Positions 32,571 to 43,764 of a DNA stretch of 64,000 nucleotides are shown here, in pieces. The first letter of the stretch is position 1, and each line of letters opens with the position of its first letter. Source of the stretch: Micropterix aruncella (taxonomy: Eukaryota > Arthropoda > Insecta > Lepidoptera > Micropterigidae); assembly GCA_944548615.1 (NCBI GenBank), contig OX155954.1:1159335-1223334 (forward strand), in the 5' to 3' direction. Below the pieces are notes generated by a model. It did no database searches and had not been told where the DNA came from. It saw only the letters and a program-made list of their open reading frames with translations. Made by a program: the position numbers and the translations under genes.

Positions 32571-33119
32571 ATAATCCACACTTTCCTAGAAAAAATATCT
32601 ATCTGCGATTTCCGCATCTCAAATTCTATAGCTTCGAAGAGGGAGTGAATGGGTGGTAAGGTGAACGCTCACATGTGGCAAGGCATCTGTCCTAAACCTA
32701 CCACAGCCGGTCGTTAGTCCGCAATCCACTGCTCACCCCCCAGAAGTGTAAAAATAGTATTATGATGGGCCCGACTCCGGTCCATGGCAGCTCCGTTTGT
32801 ATTTTATTCATTTACAATTATTTTAATTTTCAATAGTCAAGACCTAAGTAGGCCTGTTCTAAGATAGACAATATATTAAAATCGTTATCATTTTTAGAAA
32901 TTTTATAATTTAAAAAAAAAATAATATAATTTTGAAAAGTATAAACTAGAACCATTTCCTGGGATATTTTCTTGGGGTAACTGCTATGACTGCCACATAT
33001 TTAAAATGATTTTAAGGCAAGATTATTCGCGAAAACACCAAAACAACATATCGAATTTTAAAATATTATGTGTGGTTAGAAATCTTTCCACCATACATTT
33101 TATAATTTAACTATAATTT
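32571..33119. other. Spacer, partly repeat-like
   Basis: GC-richer sequence at 32640-32790 (GGTGGTAAGGTGAACGCTCA and GTAGTCCGCAATCC-type words) looks TE-derived, but no protein or second copy was identified. The rest is AT-rich. Confidence 0.3.
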
Positions 33120-33300
33120 TTAATTGTTTGTTTCTACTACTCTTTATTGTGACATTTCACAATGGGCAGGTTTAGTCATACGACAATTTCTTACAACCAA
33201 CCCTTATTATATGAAGTGTTTATATGAATGAGTGCTTGTAACATACCTGTATGTGTATGTGTGTCTTGTTATTGCATTCGATTGACATAATCATCGTACA
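33120..33300 (-). mobile_element. tRNA-derived SINE, copy 2 (body only)
   Basis: Matches the bodies of the copies at 20290 and 52345 (CTTTATTGTGACATTTCACA, CGACAATTTCTTACAACCAA, the GT-rich block and TTATTGCATTCGATTGA). The tRNA-like head is missing, so the copy is truncated on its 5' side. Confidence 0.7.
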
Positions 33301-33383
33301 GTACACATAAAATTAAATTTAAAATAAACTAATACAAATATATGTCAATAAGTTGTGATTGGGTAACAATATACCATTTTATA

Positions 33384-33780
33384 CTATATTTGCCCAGCGA
33401 AGAATAAAGGAGACGATAAGGTGGACGATAAGGAGACGATAAGACAATATTTTGTTAGTGTCTGTGTGAAAGCGAATGTTTCTTTAACAAATTTTGAAAG
33501 TGACCAACGCAGGTGCATGCCTGACAGGGTTTGGGAGCTGATTCCATAAACGAGCAGAATGAAGCGTAGAAGAGTATTGTAAACAGAAGAGTGATGTGAC
33601 GGAATGGTGAGTGTGTTATCCCGGCTTGATCGAATTGTAATACCATGGCCTCCCAAAGGGTGGAATTTGTCCTTCAGATAGAATAGGAAGTGGGGTTATT
33701 GAGGATATTGTTGAGCAGTGACAACATTTGCAAATTTCTTCGATCGCGGTTAGGAAGCCAGTGAAGTTGCTCGTAGTTGC
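33384..33780 (-). pseudogene. LINE RT C-terminal fragment
   Basis: From 33775 leftward the minus strand reads LHWLPNRDRRNLQMLSLLNN, then, across a stop and a shift, GGHGITIRSSRDNTLTIPSH and the weakly preserved C-terminus. It corresponds to the LKWLPVRQRRNVH to IPSHNSDFYS part of 31535-32570 but is a different, more decayed copy. Confidence 0.65.
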
Positions 33781-35020
33781 AAACATCCACGTCAAGTATT
33801 TGTCAATATCAGTAGCTACATAAATACAAGCCTTATTTAAAAACAGTTTAAGTTTTTCTTTGTCTCTCCTAATAGGAAACTAGGTTTTTAACCTCCATGA
33901 CCCGGAATAATAAATAAATCATTCGCTATTCGTGATCGATTCAACGCAACAAAAAACTCATATTTTCAAACGTACGTGATATTCTAAGAAGCTTTAATAC
34001 ATAACTATTTCAAATGAATTCTACTTGATCTTTATCTATCATATCTATTACGGATATTAACAATAACTCTTTGGCTAATGAAAATAACAATATTTAAAGC
34101 TATTCACGTGGCGGCAAAGGAGTCCCAGGATTATTTGGGAAATGTTTATGTTTAAACGAAATGTTCATGCTCAAACGAGAGAGTATGTACGGATATGCAG
34201 AACTGTTGACTGTGCTAAGTACATACATACATAATTGATAAATGTATATATATATGTACTTAATATCAGCTTATTTCTGCCTAATTTTCATTTTCTTTCA
34301 TATATCGCCTAATCATTTATTCTAATATTTTCTTACCACTTCCTTTAAGTCACTTTCCATTTTTTATTATATTTTCAAATTTCAAATGACATGTAAACTA
34401 CTGTAGGTATTTTCGTTAGTACCTGCTGTAAGTATTCCAGTTATACATATTTTTTGACGGTAGAGACTTTTTTGCAAGTGTAAAAAATATTCGACAAACG
34501 CCTGTACTAATACATATGTGATAAAATAAAATACACACGCCTGTAATAAAACGGCTGACTATCCGAGAAAGCAGAGATACATCCTTGTCCGTACATGTAG
34601 CCCGTCTCTAGAATTCTTTACCCAGATATGTAATGACAGCACCGAGTTTGCATTACGTTAACACGCACTCATAAATTTCACTCTCCCATCCCCCCCCCCC
34701 CCCCCTTCTCTACGACATTATCGGTTTATTGCTTATTTTGTAATATTAATTTCTGATATTTAATTTTCTGCTGGGTTTAAATTAAATGTTATCGTACATG
34801 CATTTGATAGAAGCTGCCTTTATATGTAATTTTAAAAATAGTTTTTTTTAATTTTTACCGCAAAACATGTTTCAGACAGACATGATATGTGAAAAGACAT
34901 GACTTCAACTCCCAACTGGCCTATTTGGTTCAACAAATAAAGAGTATTGTTATTATTATTACTACTAATAGTCAATTTGTAAACACAAATAGTTGAACTC
35001 GTGACTTTGTAACTTTTTAC
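33781..35020. other. AT-rich spacer
   Basis: No gene. It holds a (TA)n-like run near 34240-34255 and a C run of about 17 at 34689-34705. ATTTGGTTCAACAAATAAAG near 34923 followed by TTATT repeats looks like a LINE tail. Confidence 0.35.
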
Positions 35021-35425
35021 ACCACTGTTCAACAAGAAAGGAGTGTAATGTATTCAAGGTTCATCTATGTTTTCCGTTTTTTTTATCCCACCATAGATAG
35101 CTTCTAAACCCTTGAACCAATTTAGAAGTGTGTGGTATTGTTAGAATCGTTATGTCATCCCGAGTGTCAGAGGGTACCTTAGCTATTCAAATATCAAGTA
35201 AATAGTTGTATATAAGTCCAAATGTCCAAATGTCAATAAATTAACATAAATATGTCTGATTGAGTACATTCGGGAAGTATACATGTATCTATATGGAAAA
35301 ATACTTAAATCACAAATATTTCATTAAAACAACCGTAATAAAAATAATTATAAATACAATAGTTCACTTTCTGTAACGGCATTCGTGTTTTTTTTATTTT
35401 TTTTAATATATTCACTTGTTGTTTG
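35021..35425 (+). repeat. Family R1, copy 2
   Basis: Collinear with copy 1 over its whole length (AGGAGTGTAATGTATTC, CCCACCATAGATAGCTTCTA, GTTAGAATCGTTATGTCATC, TGTCTGATTGAGTACATTCG, ending near TTTTTTAATATATTCACTTG). Confidence 0.75.
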
Positions 35426-35831
35426 TTACTTTCAAGAAATGAGTCCCAGAAGGCCCTGGAATCGAAATTCAAAGTAGCGCGACTTTGTGCTCGGTGCCTA
35501 ATATATTACGTCTAATGTGCTTCCTTTCTTCTTGGGTGACAGAAAATATGCTAATATTTCTCTGCATATGAAATGTTGCTTTATGATATTATGTACATTT
35601 CTAATTTTGGTCAAAAATCGGCCATTGTCGAATATATTAATATGCATGAATCAATACACGTATCAATTCAATTACATAATTTTATTAATGTATTTTCAAT
35701 TACGCAATACACTTGCTATTGTGTCTGATTGAAATACGTGTTATACAAAGAAAAATTCAATGCATTCTTAATCGCTTCTTTATTTAGTAGGCGGTGAAAA
35801 AACTTTCAGTAGTTGTTTTTAATGCCTTTTT
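35426..35831. other. Spacer between R1 copies
   Basis: Nothing recognised. The open frame at 35517-35732 is AT-driven without similarity. Confidence 0.3.
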
Positions 35832-35960
35832 ACGCGACTGCCCAACAAAAAATGGGTGTAATGTGCTCAGGATTCATCTATGTATGTTTTCAGTTTCTTT
35901 AGTCCACCATAACTTCTAAGGGCTCGAACAGATTTAGAAGTTTACAGTATTGTTTTTACG
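35832..35960 (+). repeat. Family R1, copy 3 (5' part only)
   Basis: Starts CGCGACTGCCCAACAAAAAA and stops matching after TTAGAAGTTTACAGTATTG. Truncated to the first third of the family. Confidence 0.7.
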
Positions 35961-36487
35961 GTTAAAGCCCAGAAAGTATTATTGAGGGTTACTTAGGGAC
36001 GAACTATGTAATTCCTCACGTACATACAACCTTTGCCCAAAGACAGTTGTATTTCATCGCCCCACAAAATTTTTAATACTTTAGCAGTAAAAAATGATCA
36101 AAAAGTAAAAAAATGGCTCCTTTACGAAGTAGGTCGTATGTATATATGTATGTAAGTATGTGTATATGTGTATATATGAATGTAACTAACCCTTTATCAT
36201 ATATATTTGTATTAATATGTGTACTATTTTATGCCATTACTTAGTGTTAGTATTGAAAGTAGTCTATTAGTCAGTACTACTCAAACATCAGTACTACTCA
36301 AAAACAAAGGCTATATATTTCGTATGCCCAGATACAGGCTGTTCGGTCTAGTTGGGCATTTGTCTAGAATGATCGTATGGGTTGTGTTCATTTTCTTATT
36401 GCTTATATAAATAGTTACAAATCATATATGTACGATCTCACTGTTAACTCTCTACTAAGTTGTAACAAATAAATAAAAATAAAATAA

Positions 36488-36828
36488 ATTGTTAGAATCG
36501 TTATATCATTCCGAGTATCATAGAGTACCTCAACTGTCCAAATGTTCTCAATCAAACCTTTTATTTGACACGAAACACGATATATTTATTTTTATATATT
36601 GACATTTGGAGATTTGGACATTTAGACAGCTAGTTACGTGATATTTGGACAGTTAAGGTACCGTATGACACTTGGGATTATATTACAATTCTAAAAATAA
36701 ACACCTCTAAATCGGTTTGAGCGTTTATAAGTTGTGGTAAAATAAAGAAACGGAAAACATAGGTACATAGATGAACCCTGAACATATTACACTCCTTTTT
36801 TTGTTAGGCAGTCGTGTAATAACAAAGA
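36488..36828 (-). repeat. Family R1, copies 4a/4b joined head to head
   Basis: 36488-36545 reads in the + sense (GTTAGAATCGTTATATCATT, CCGAGTATCATAGAGTACC). From about 36550 to 36828 the family reads on the minus strand, ending ATTACACTCCTTTTTTTGTT. The two oppositely oriented pieces meet near 36548 and give a partly self-complementary block. Confidence 0.7.
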
Positions 36829-36929
36829 TAATTTCGATTCCTCTTTATAATCAGTGTAGGATTAGATTAATTGACATCTGAATTAAAAACTCAGAATTGC
36901 TTGTTTACTATTGATATATTTATTTTTAC

Positions 36930-37172
36930 TTGATATATTTATTTTTATATATTGACATTTGGAGATTTGGACAATTAGACAACTATTTATTTTGATATTT
37001 GAACAGTTATCGTACTCTATGACACTCGTGATGGCATAACGATTCTAACAATACTAAATACTTTTAAATCGGTTTTAGCGTTTAGAACTTATGGTGGAAT
37101 AAAGAAACAGAAACATACATAGCTGAACCCTGAACACATTACACTCCTTTTTTGTTGGGCAGTCGCGTAATA
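36930..37172 (-). repeat. Family R1, copy 5
   Basis: Minus-strand copy ending CACTCCTTTTTTGTTGGGCA. It lies about 100 bases from copy 4, so three R1 pieces cluster in 36.5-37.2 kb. Confidence 0.7.
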
Positions 37173-37580
37173 AATTTGACCTACTAAAAATAACCTTCAC
37201 CAACATTTCTGATTTTATAATAAGGTCCCTGCGCATATCACAAACTTGGAGAGAACTAATACAAAAAAATATAGCCCATAGCTTAGTAAAAATCAGATAA
37301 ATGATATAAGAGATTTGGATAATGCTTAATCCATGTTCCAAGAGTATCATACTGTAAAATAAATGAAAATATCATGATACTTAATGCTCTTTGGTAAATG
37401 TCGAACGAGGCTATATTGAGTCGGCGAAGGCTATATTGCTAGATTTGACCATTAATTAAGAATTTTACGTCTTTGCTGCGATGATTATCTAATTTTAATG
37501 ACTATGACATTATTATTAGGATAATTATGGTTATAGACATTGTTCTGTTTATTTAGTCAGCAATTTACATTGTTACATTC
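37173..37580. other. AT-rich spacer
   Basis: No gene. AACTTGGAGAGAACTAATAC near 37240 with its flank (ATGATATAAGAGATTTGGAT) recurs in diverged form near 48415-48530 (GACATAAGAGATTCGGAT), marking another dispersed repeat. Confidence 0.4.
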
Positions 37581-38090
37581 TTCTTCTTCTTCTTCAGCGC
37601 GCATTCGCCCACCGTTGGGCATACTCCTCTCCAATCACTCTCCATCCGGATCGGTTGTCCGTTTCCCTCATCCAGACAGGTCCAGCTGTCTCCTTGATGT
37701 CATCGGACCATCGGGCCGGTGGTCTGCCCACACTTCTTCTGCCTAGCCGGGGTCTCCACTCCAAAACGCGCTTAATCCACCGTTCGTCGTGTCGTCGGGC
37801 CACGTGGCCGGCCCGAGCCCATTTCAGCTTGGCCACTCTTTGACCCACGTCGACCACATTCTTGCGATGTCTGATGAGCTCGTTTCGGACTCGATCGCAC
37901 AACGATATGGCGAGCATGACTCGCTCCAGGTTACGCTGCACCACCTTGAGCTCGTGGATCATCCCAGCAGTCAGTGTCCATGTCTCACAAGCATACGTCA
38001 TAGCCGGTAACGCACTGATTATACACCTTTGTCTTGAGCGATTGGGGAATTCTGGACTTCAGCACGAAGCTCAGCTTCCCGAAGTTACAT
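37581..38090 (-). pseudogene. RTE-type LINE, C-terminal end of endonuclease/RT protein
   Basis: On the minus strand: LKSRIPQSLKTKVYNQC, then, in another frame from 38001, MTYACETWTLTAGM, KLKWARAGHVARRHDERWIK, RVLEWRPRLGRRSVGRPPAR, WSDDIKE and a WRVIGEEY end. These are the conserved tail motifs of RTE-clade proteins. A frameshift near 37990 disables it, and everything upstream of the tail, including the catalytic RT, is absent. The 3' end is a (GAA)n tail, visible as TTCTTCTTCTTC at 37581. Confidence 0.85.
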
Positions 38091-38470
38091 TATTTTCTAA
38101 TTATTGATGATTCTCACACTGATTATAAATTACTATTGATTTATATAGTCACAACTATTACGATAGCTTAGTTTCCATAATTGATTATGTTACTGAGAAT
38201 GTTTGACGCAATGACGCAATGACGCATCTAAGTGTAGGAATGCTTACCTACTGGAGTAGAATGAAATTCTATGTATTGTAATCACGCAAGATGCTGTATA
38301 TGTAGCCAGAACTCCAGCGAAGTTCGATAAAAATCCTCGAAAAACTTTTCACATGACCACCTCAGAATCATTGTAGATACGTACAATGAAAAATCTTTCG
38401 GTAATCTTAGATTCAACGAGTTGAAGAAAACTTTAACTAATCAAATTGGAGACCTTTCGAAGTTTACTTT
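38091..38470. other. Spacer
   Basis: No gene. A short duplication of CAATGACG lies near 38212-38226. Confidence 0.3.
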
Positions 38471-38635
38471 TTGACGTGACAACGTCTTATAATTCGATGG
38501 AGCGGCTGCACGCACGAAAAAACATGACTCATGCGGCGTTACCTCGCTCTAAGGCGATCCATTTATTATATTTATTATTCAATATAAATGCTGCCATCTA
38601 CCGGCTGCGACAAGAATTATTTACTAACCTCAGTC

Positions 38636-40867
38636 AATTTTTTCAATTTCAATTTCAATTTATTTCCAAAAAAATCTTAACAGATTGTAGAAACTTAATA
38701 TTTAGGTACATTTAAATTACAGTATATTAGTTCGTTTTTACAATATTTAAATTTATCACCACGTACATACAGTTACTTCTTTATTGCTTTTAGGGCATCC
38801 AAATCATTTTTAATATTTATTTACTAAAACCACAAATTAAAATAATTGATAAAAATAATCAAGAAATTAAAATCAGAAAAAGTCAGAATAATTAAAAAAT
38901 GCTACTTAAAATTGTCAAAAAAATGACCAAAAAATTTGAAAAATTATTTAAAATTAACAAACTCATCGATCGAGTAAAAAGCTTTGTCTAATAAGAATTC
39001 TTTAAGTAACTTTTTGAATAAGCTTTCCACTTGAATAGTTTTTAAACTTTCTGGTAGCCTGTTAAAGTAATATGGCCCTGAGTATTTTGTGTCTTGCCTT
39101 GCTGTGTTTAGTTTAATACATGGTATAAAAATGTTTAATTTATTTCTCGTATTTTTATTATGTGTATCTGAAAACTTTTTATAATGTGTTTCTTTATTTT
39201 TAAAAAACTCAGTTAGTAACTTAAAGAGATAGAGTGAGGTTAAGGTGAGGATTATTAGCCTTTTAAAAATGGGTCGACACGACTCTTCCCTTTTCACCTT
39301 TGCAATTATTCGCACTGCTCTCTTTTGGAGTATAAATATGGGTTCCCTATGACAAGCATAACAATTTCCCCAGATCGTAATGGCATAACTTAGGATAGCT
39401 TCAATATAGCTGAAATAAACATTTCTTGTTTGCAATTCATCCAACGACCTTCTTACAATACTTAAAGCATAACATGCCCGACTTAACCTACTTTCGAGGT
39501 TTTTTAAAAGTTCCATTTTAAAAGTTCGTCGACATGAACACCTAAAAATCTAGAACAATGAGTTTGAGGAATGGCAGTGTTATTTATTGAAAGTATTATT
39601 GGCGAACCTTTATTCCGATTTCGATGATTTGTAAAATGTATGAAGTTACTTTTAGACGCATTTAGTGTGAGGTTGTTGCTCTCAAACCAACTATTTAGTT
39701 TGAATAGATTAATTTTAACGTTAATCAATAATTCGTCCATATCTTTACCGGCAACAATTAAACTAGTGTCGTCAGCAAACATAGTTACATTTATATCGTT
39801 GAAATACATTGGTAAATCATTTACATATACTAAAAATAGAATAGGGCCCAAAATGGAACCCTGCGGGACTCCAAGTTTATTAGTTAAAGGGATCGAACAG
39901 TGTTTTGTAATGTTTTGATTTTGACATTGTGTAATTTCCACGATTTGCGTCCTATTTGTTAAATATGAATCAAACCATTTTAAGCAGTCTCCCCTGACTC
40001 CATAATGATTTAGTTTTTTTAGTAAAATATCATGCTTAACGCAATCAAATGCCTTACTCAAATCGCAAAAAATACCTAAGGTGTAGTACTTGTCCATTAG
40101 TTTGTCATTTATATAAGATATGAAATCCTCGATAGCTTTAGTAGTGGACTTGTTTCGTCTATATCCAAATTGTCTTTCACTAAGAATATTGTTTGCATCA
40201 AAAAACGCAATTAATCTATTTTTAATTATAGTCTCTATGATTTTTGAGAAAGAAGACAAAATTGCAATTGGTCTAAAATTTCCAGTTTCAGTTCTTGCGC
40301 CTGCTTTATAGAGTGGAATCACTTTTGATAATTTTAACTCTTCGGGAAAAACACCACTTTCTATAGAGGCATTTATAGCCTGCGTTAAGGGGTTTTTAAT
40401 ATAATCTATTGCCCTATTTACAACAAACATTGGAATTTCATCCGTCCCTGCAGAATGACTCTTGTTCAATTTTTTTACTATATTTTCTATTTCCCTACTA
40501 GTGACGGGTTTCATAAATATTGAATTTGGATTTTGTCTTGCATTTGATAAGTAGAAACGAAATTCATTATTGTTACATTGAGCCTTGTTTATTTTCGTTG
40601 GATAATTTACAAAATATTTATTAAATTCATTTGCTACATGTTCAGGATTATTTATTGTAATTTTGTCCTCCGTGTATATTTCGAAATTGACTTTTGGTTT
40701 GTTGTTTCTGTTTGTGTTAAGGTTTGCAATATTCCAAATTGCTTTACTTTTATTTTTTTGTTCATCGATATATTTTTTTGTTCATCGATATATTTTTTTG
40801 TTGCCATTTTCCGTGCCTGTTTTATGACTTTTTTTAGTCAATTTTTATATTGTTTTTATATTGTTTG
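38636..40867 (-). mobile_element. LINE inserted in element X (CR1/jockey-like)
   Basis: A 5-bp duplication CAGTC (38631-38635 and 40868-40872) flanks it, and locus A shows the empty site. The 3' end is a repeated AATTTC/GAAATT microsatellite, not poly-A, a feature of CR1/L2-like elements. It is 5'-truncated. A short duplication (TTCATCGATATATTTTTTTG) lies near 40760-40800. Confidence 0.85.
38944..40514 (-). pseudogene. LINE reverse transcriptase, one frameshift
   Basis: From 40514 leftward: KLNKSHSAGTDEIPMFVVNR, NFRPIAILSSFSKIIETII and RQFGYRRNKSTTKAI (RT blocks 1-2), LGIFCDLSKAFDCVKHDIL (first Asp), KLGVPQGSILGPILFLVYVN, VTMFADDTSLIVAG (catalytic FADD) and HCSRFLGVHVDELLKW. Near 39515 the frame shifts and continues LESRLSRACYALSIVRRSLD, FSYIEAILSYAITIWGNC and the C-terminal YFNRLPESLKTIQ. 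No endonuclease is present. One shift in about 520 codons suggests a moderately recent copy. Confidence 0.9.
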
Positions 40868-41427
40868 CAGTCTAAAATAGTACGAATGATAATCACTTAT
40901 AGATTGATTTAAATTCTTGACATAATTTTATATGTATTCTTGATATACGGAATGTTATTACTGAATGGAGAATTTTCTTGTAGGTACAACGAAGTGCAAC
41001 GAAGTAAGCAACTTTTATTAAAAAATAAATAAAAAAGTATAAAAGCTATCTAGCGGTTGGTAAAATGTCGCTGATATTGTTTATTTACGACGTTGTTTAT
41101 ATTGTTTATTTACCGCTAGATGGCGCAGCGTGCTCAAACGCTTCTCAAACCGTTATTTAAAAGTGTGAGATTTCAAACTTTCAAATTAAAAAAAAACAAT
41201 AAACTTTAAACAATAAACAATTATACAATTATACTGCTATACAATAATACATTTACATGTTGTAGTCAAATCGGTGAGTATAAAAGCATATATTGTTGGG
41301 TGTTTGTAATAAACAATATCAGAATCTTAAATGAAACTGCTTCAAATGCAACCATTCCATCAGTATTTTCTTATGACGTTGTCACGTTCAACTATCGTCA
41401 GTAAACTTACTTTACAGACAACCGATT

Positions 41428-42699
41428 GTTTTTTACTAAAATTTGGCAAAAGAATCACTTGGTTAATTTGGTTTGGTTGAAGGGTCATGGAGAAAAACGA
41501 TCAATGTCATGTCTTGCGAAAATGAGATGCTATTACCATATCGTGGCTTGTTTCCAAACGAATCGAATCAAGAATCGATTTTGGGAAGAATGATCTTAGT
41601 CTGCTCTCAAATTAAGGGAGGAAAAAGCCCTTCACGGGAAAGAGTGGTCGAGGTCCGCTAGGTGATAGTGGACCTTGATCAGTGTTGCCTTGTCCGTCCG
41701 TCCCTTCTCAGGAGTGCCCCGATGACCCTCCGGTTGACGCCGAGGCGAAACAGTGTTGGGAAATGCTGATCAAGGCCAAAGACTTTTCCACAGGCCAATG
41801 AGTTGTCGTTTTTTTTGCTGAGGTATAATTTAAGTAAAACGTATTTCTTTTAGAAACGTAAATATTCTTATACTATAATTACTAATTATACAATATAATT
41901 ATAAAATATTATATAAATAATATAATTACAAATATAATTATAAAATATTATAATTACTAATTTGCTTTATTCCTATCTAACTTACCATTCCTAACACATT
42001 ATTATTCACCTACCATATATTTATGATTGGCATGCTTTTTGTTCTTTATATTATTATTATCACATACCTTTTAAGATTATTTGAAATTTTATTTTTTACT
42101 AAAATTTTAGTTTACTTAATTTTATTTTTCACGGCATTCTTCAACGTATTTTTTTATTTAGCATTAGGCAGTACTTAATTATACGAATCTGAGCCTACCT
42201 TACTGCGGACGTCTCGTGCGATCCAGTTAGGTTAGGTTTAATTTATTTGTTACTGATATTATGATTTTTTGTAAAAATAAAGAATTTGAATTTGAATTAT
42301 AGTTTTCGCCTTTTATCTGGAGTAAACTTGAACAAAATTGATTTTTTTAGAAACTCAAATATATTCAAATATACTCAAATATATTATATTTGATTTACAG
42401 CAAATATATATTTTTTCTCACCCAAACCCTTGCTAAAGCGTATTTTTTTAGGATAGTAAGTTTTAAAAACAAAAATACCAAACAATTCAAAAGTTCATAT
42501 TTATTATTATTCCACGTGACCCTTCATTTGTAATTATTAATCCTATTTTGATTATTCAGTGTGATGTGTCAAACCTAACAACTTGTATTGTTGTAGCAAC
42601 TTAACAATAATTTATATTTTTTTTCTAGGAATACCCCAAGGATACTCTCGAAACTAATCATTTGGAAAGATTTATCTTTTTGTAATGATCGAGATAAAT
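41428..42699. other. Upstream region of the beta-galactosidase gene
   Basis: No gene. A GC-richer block at 41470-41800 (TGTCCGTCCGTCCCTTCTCA, CCTCCGGTTGACGCCGAGG) looks TE-derived. 41870-42300 is strongly AT-rich with (AATTATA)-like runs and ends in a LINE/SINE-like tail (GAATTTGAATTTGAATT). Confidence 0.35.
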
Positions 42700-42710
42700 T
42701 GTAACGTGAG

Positions 42711-42760
42711 CCTTATCAGCTATAAATAAATATCGAGACGAGACGTTTTGATTCCGCTCG
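42711..42760 (+). promoter_or_regulatory. Putative core promoter of the beta-galactosidase gene
   Basis: TATAAATAA at 42721-42729 lies about 60-70 bases before the start codon and would place transcription start near 42750, giving a leader of about 40 bases. Just upstream, CTTATCAG is a GATA-factor site on the minus strand (CTGATAAG); such sites are common in insect gut genes. This is inference from position and motif only. Confidence 0.45.
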
Positions 42761-42789
42761 AGATACAACAAGAAAAAGGTGTGGGGAAC

Positions 42790-42888
42790 ATGGCGAGACG
42801 AATATTTATGCTTTTCGCTATTTTGGCAGCGAGTATTTGTTCTGTATCTCCTGACGTCATCGACATGGCGATCGAAAGATACTTCCAT
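42790..42888 (+). CDS. Beta-galactosidase exon 1 (signal peptide; gene overview)
   Basis: First of ten coding exons of a GH35 acid beta-galactosidase that removes terminal beta-linked galactose from glycans and glycolipids, in the lysosome or secreted (gut lumen in insects). Exon 1 codes MARRIFMLFAILAASICS, a classic signal peptide, then SPDVIDMAIERYFH, and ends at GTGAGT, phase 0. The ATG has a GGGAAC context and is the only sensible start before the hydrophobic segment. Joined exons give 546 residues if exon 10 is spliced at 62607, against roughly 630-680 for animal GLB1-type enzymes. The missing part is the C-terminal galactose-binding-like domain. The closest known relative is GLB1. The orthologue relationship is not proven. 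Confidence 0.9.
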
Positions 42889-43440
42889 GTGAGTATACAA
42901 TGAAAATTTTGAAAAAAAAACAACTTTAAAATTAATCTTGGCCAATCCAAGATTAATTTAAGTGCGGCAACAACGCATGTTATAGGAGGACATGGGTAGA
43001 GATGGTAATGCATTGGAGCATCCATTACAATAGACTGAGTGCGAATTTAAAAGGGGCTAACAGCCATATTCACAGCCGATGTACACTTTCGGAAACCCTC
43101 ACTCGAGCGACACTTTAAATACCACCTTCAAAATTGCTATTCATAGTCGTTACTTAACCTCTGGGACGCCAGCACCACCATTTGGTAGTTTTTTGGTTGT
43201 CACAATTTCCGTATTTATGCAATTATCAGCTCTATCAGCTCTATATTCAATGAATGAGTCATTGAATGAGCTACCGCTTTATATTATTGTTTTTGGACAT
43301 AACAACTATTATTATTAATCCAAAACTTTCTCTTCATTAGTTAGCTCATTTTTTTCAGAATTTTAGGGATTAAATTGGCCCGAGAAATTGCCCTCTCAAC
43401 AAAGATGACTTTATATTCTTTCATTTCTCGCAATTTTTAG

Positions 43441-43764
43441 GAAAACGCCTCGACGCGAACATTCACGATAGACAAAAAAGAAAACACCTTTGTCAAAGAT
43501 GGCAAGCCGTTCAGATACGTCGCCGGTTCCATCCATTACTTCAGAGTTCCAGCGGAATATTGGCGGGATAGACTGAGGAAACTGAGAGCTGCCGGCCTCA
43601 ACGCTGTCTCCACATACGTCGAATGGAGCTTCCATGAGCCAAAATATCGCGAGTACAATTGGGACGGGGACCGAGACCTGGTCAGATTTATAAAGATAGC
43701 ACAGGAGGAAGATCTAGTGGTTCTTCTGAGGCCTGGACCTTATATATGTGCCGAAAGGGATATG
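43441..43764 (+). CDS. Beta-galactosidase exon 2 (start of GH35 barrel)
   Basis: Residues 34-141, phase 0 at both ends, with acceptor TTTTTAG and donor GTAAGT. It carries the strongly conserved opening of the family: FRYVAGSIHYFRVPAEYWRD, LRAAGLNAVSTYVEWSFHEP and VVLLRPGPYICAE (substrate-pocket Tyr, Cys and Glu). After CAE it reads RDM where vertebrate enzymes have WEM. The sequence NAS at the exon start is a possible N-glycosylation site. Confidence 0.95.

Larger units (their letters stand above)
38471..41427. mobile_element. TIR element X, locus B (interrupted)
   Basis: Starts TTGACGTGACAACGTCTTAT. The right-hand block at 41372-41391 reads TTGAACGTGACAACGTCATA on the minus strand and is followed by the same outer sequence to CAACCGATT as at locus A. 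The body 38471-38635 joins 40873-41427 once the LINE and its CAGTC duplication are removed, giving about 720 bp. No ORF belongs to X itself. Confidence 0.7.
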
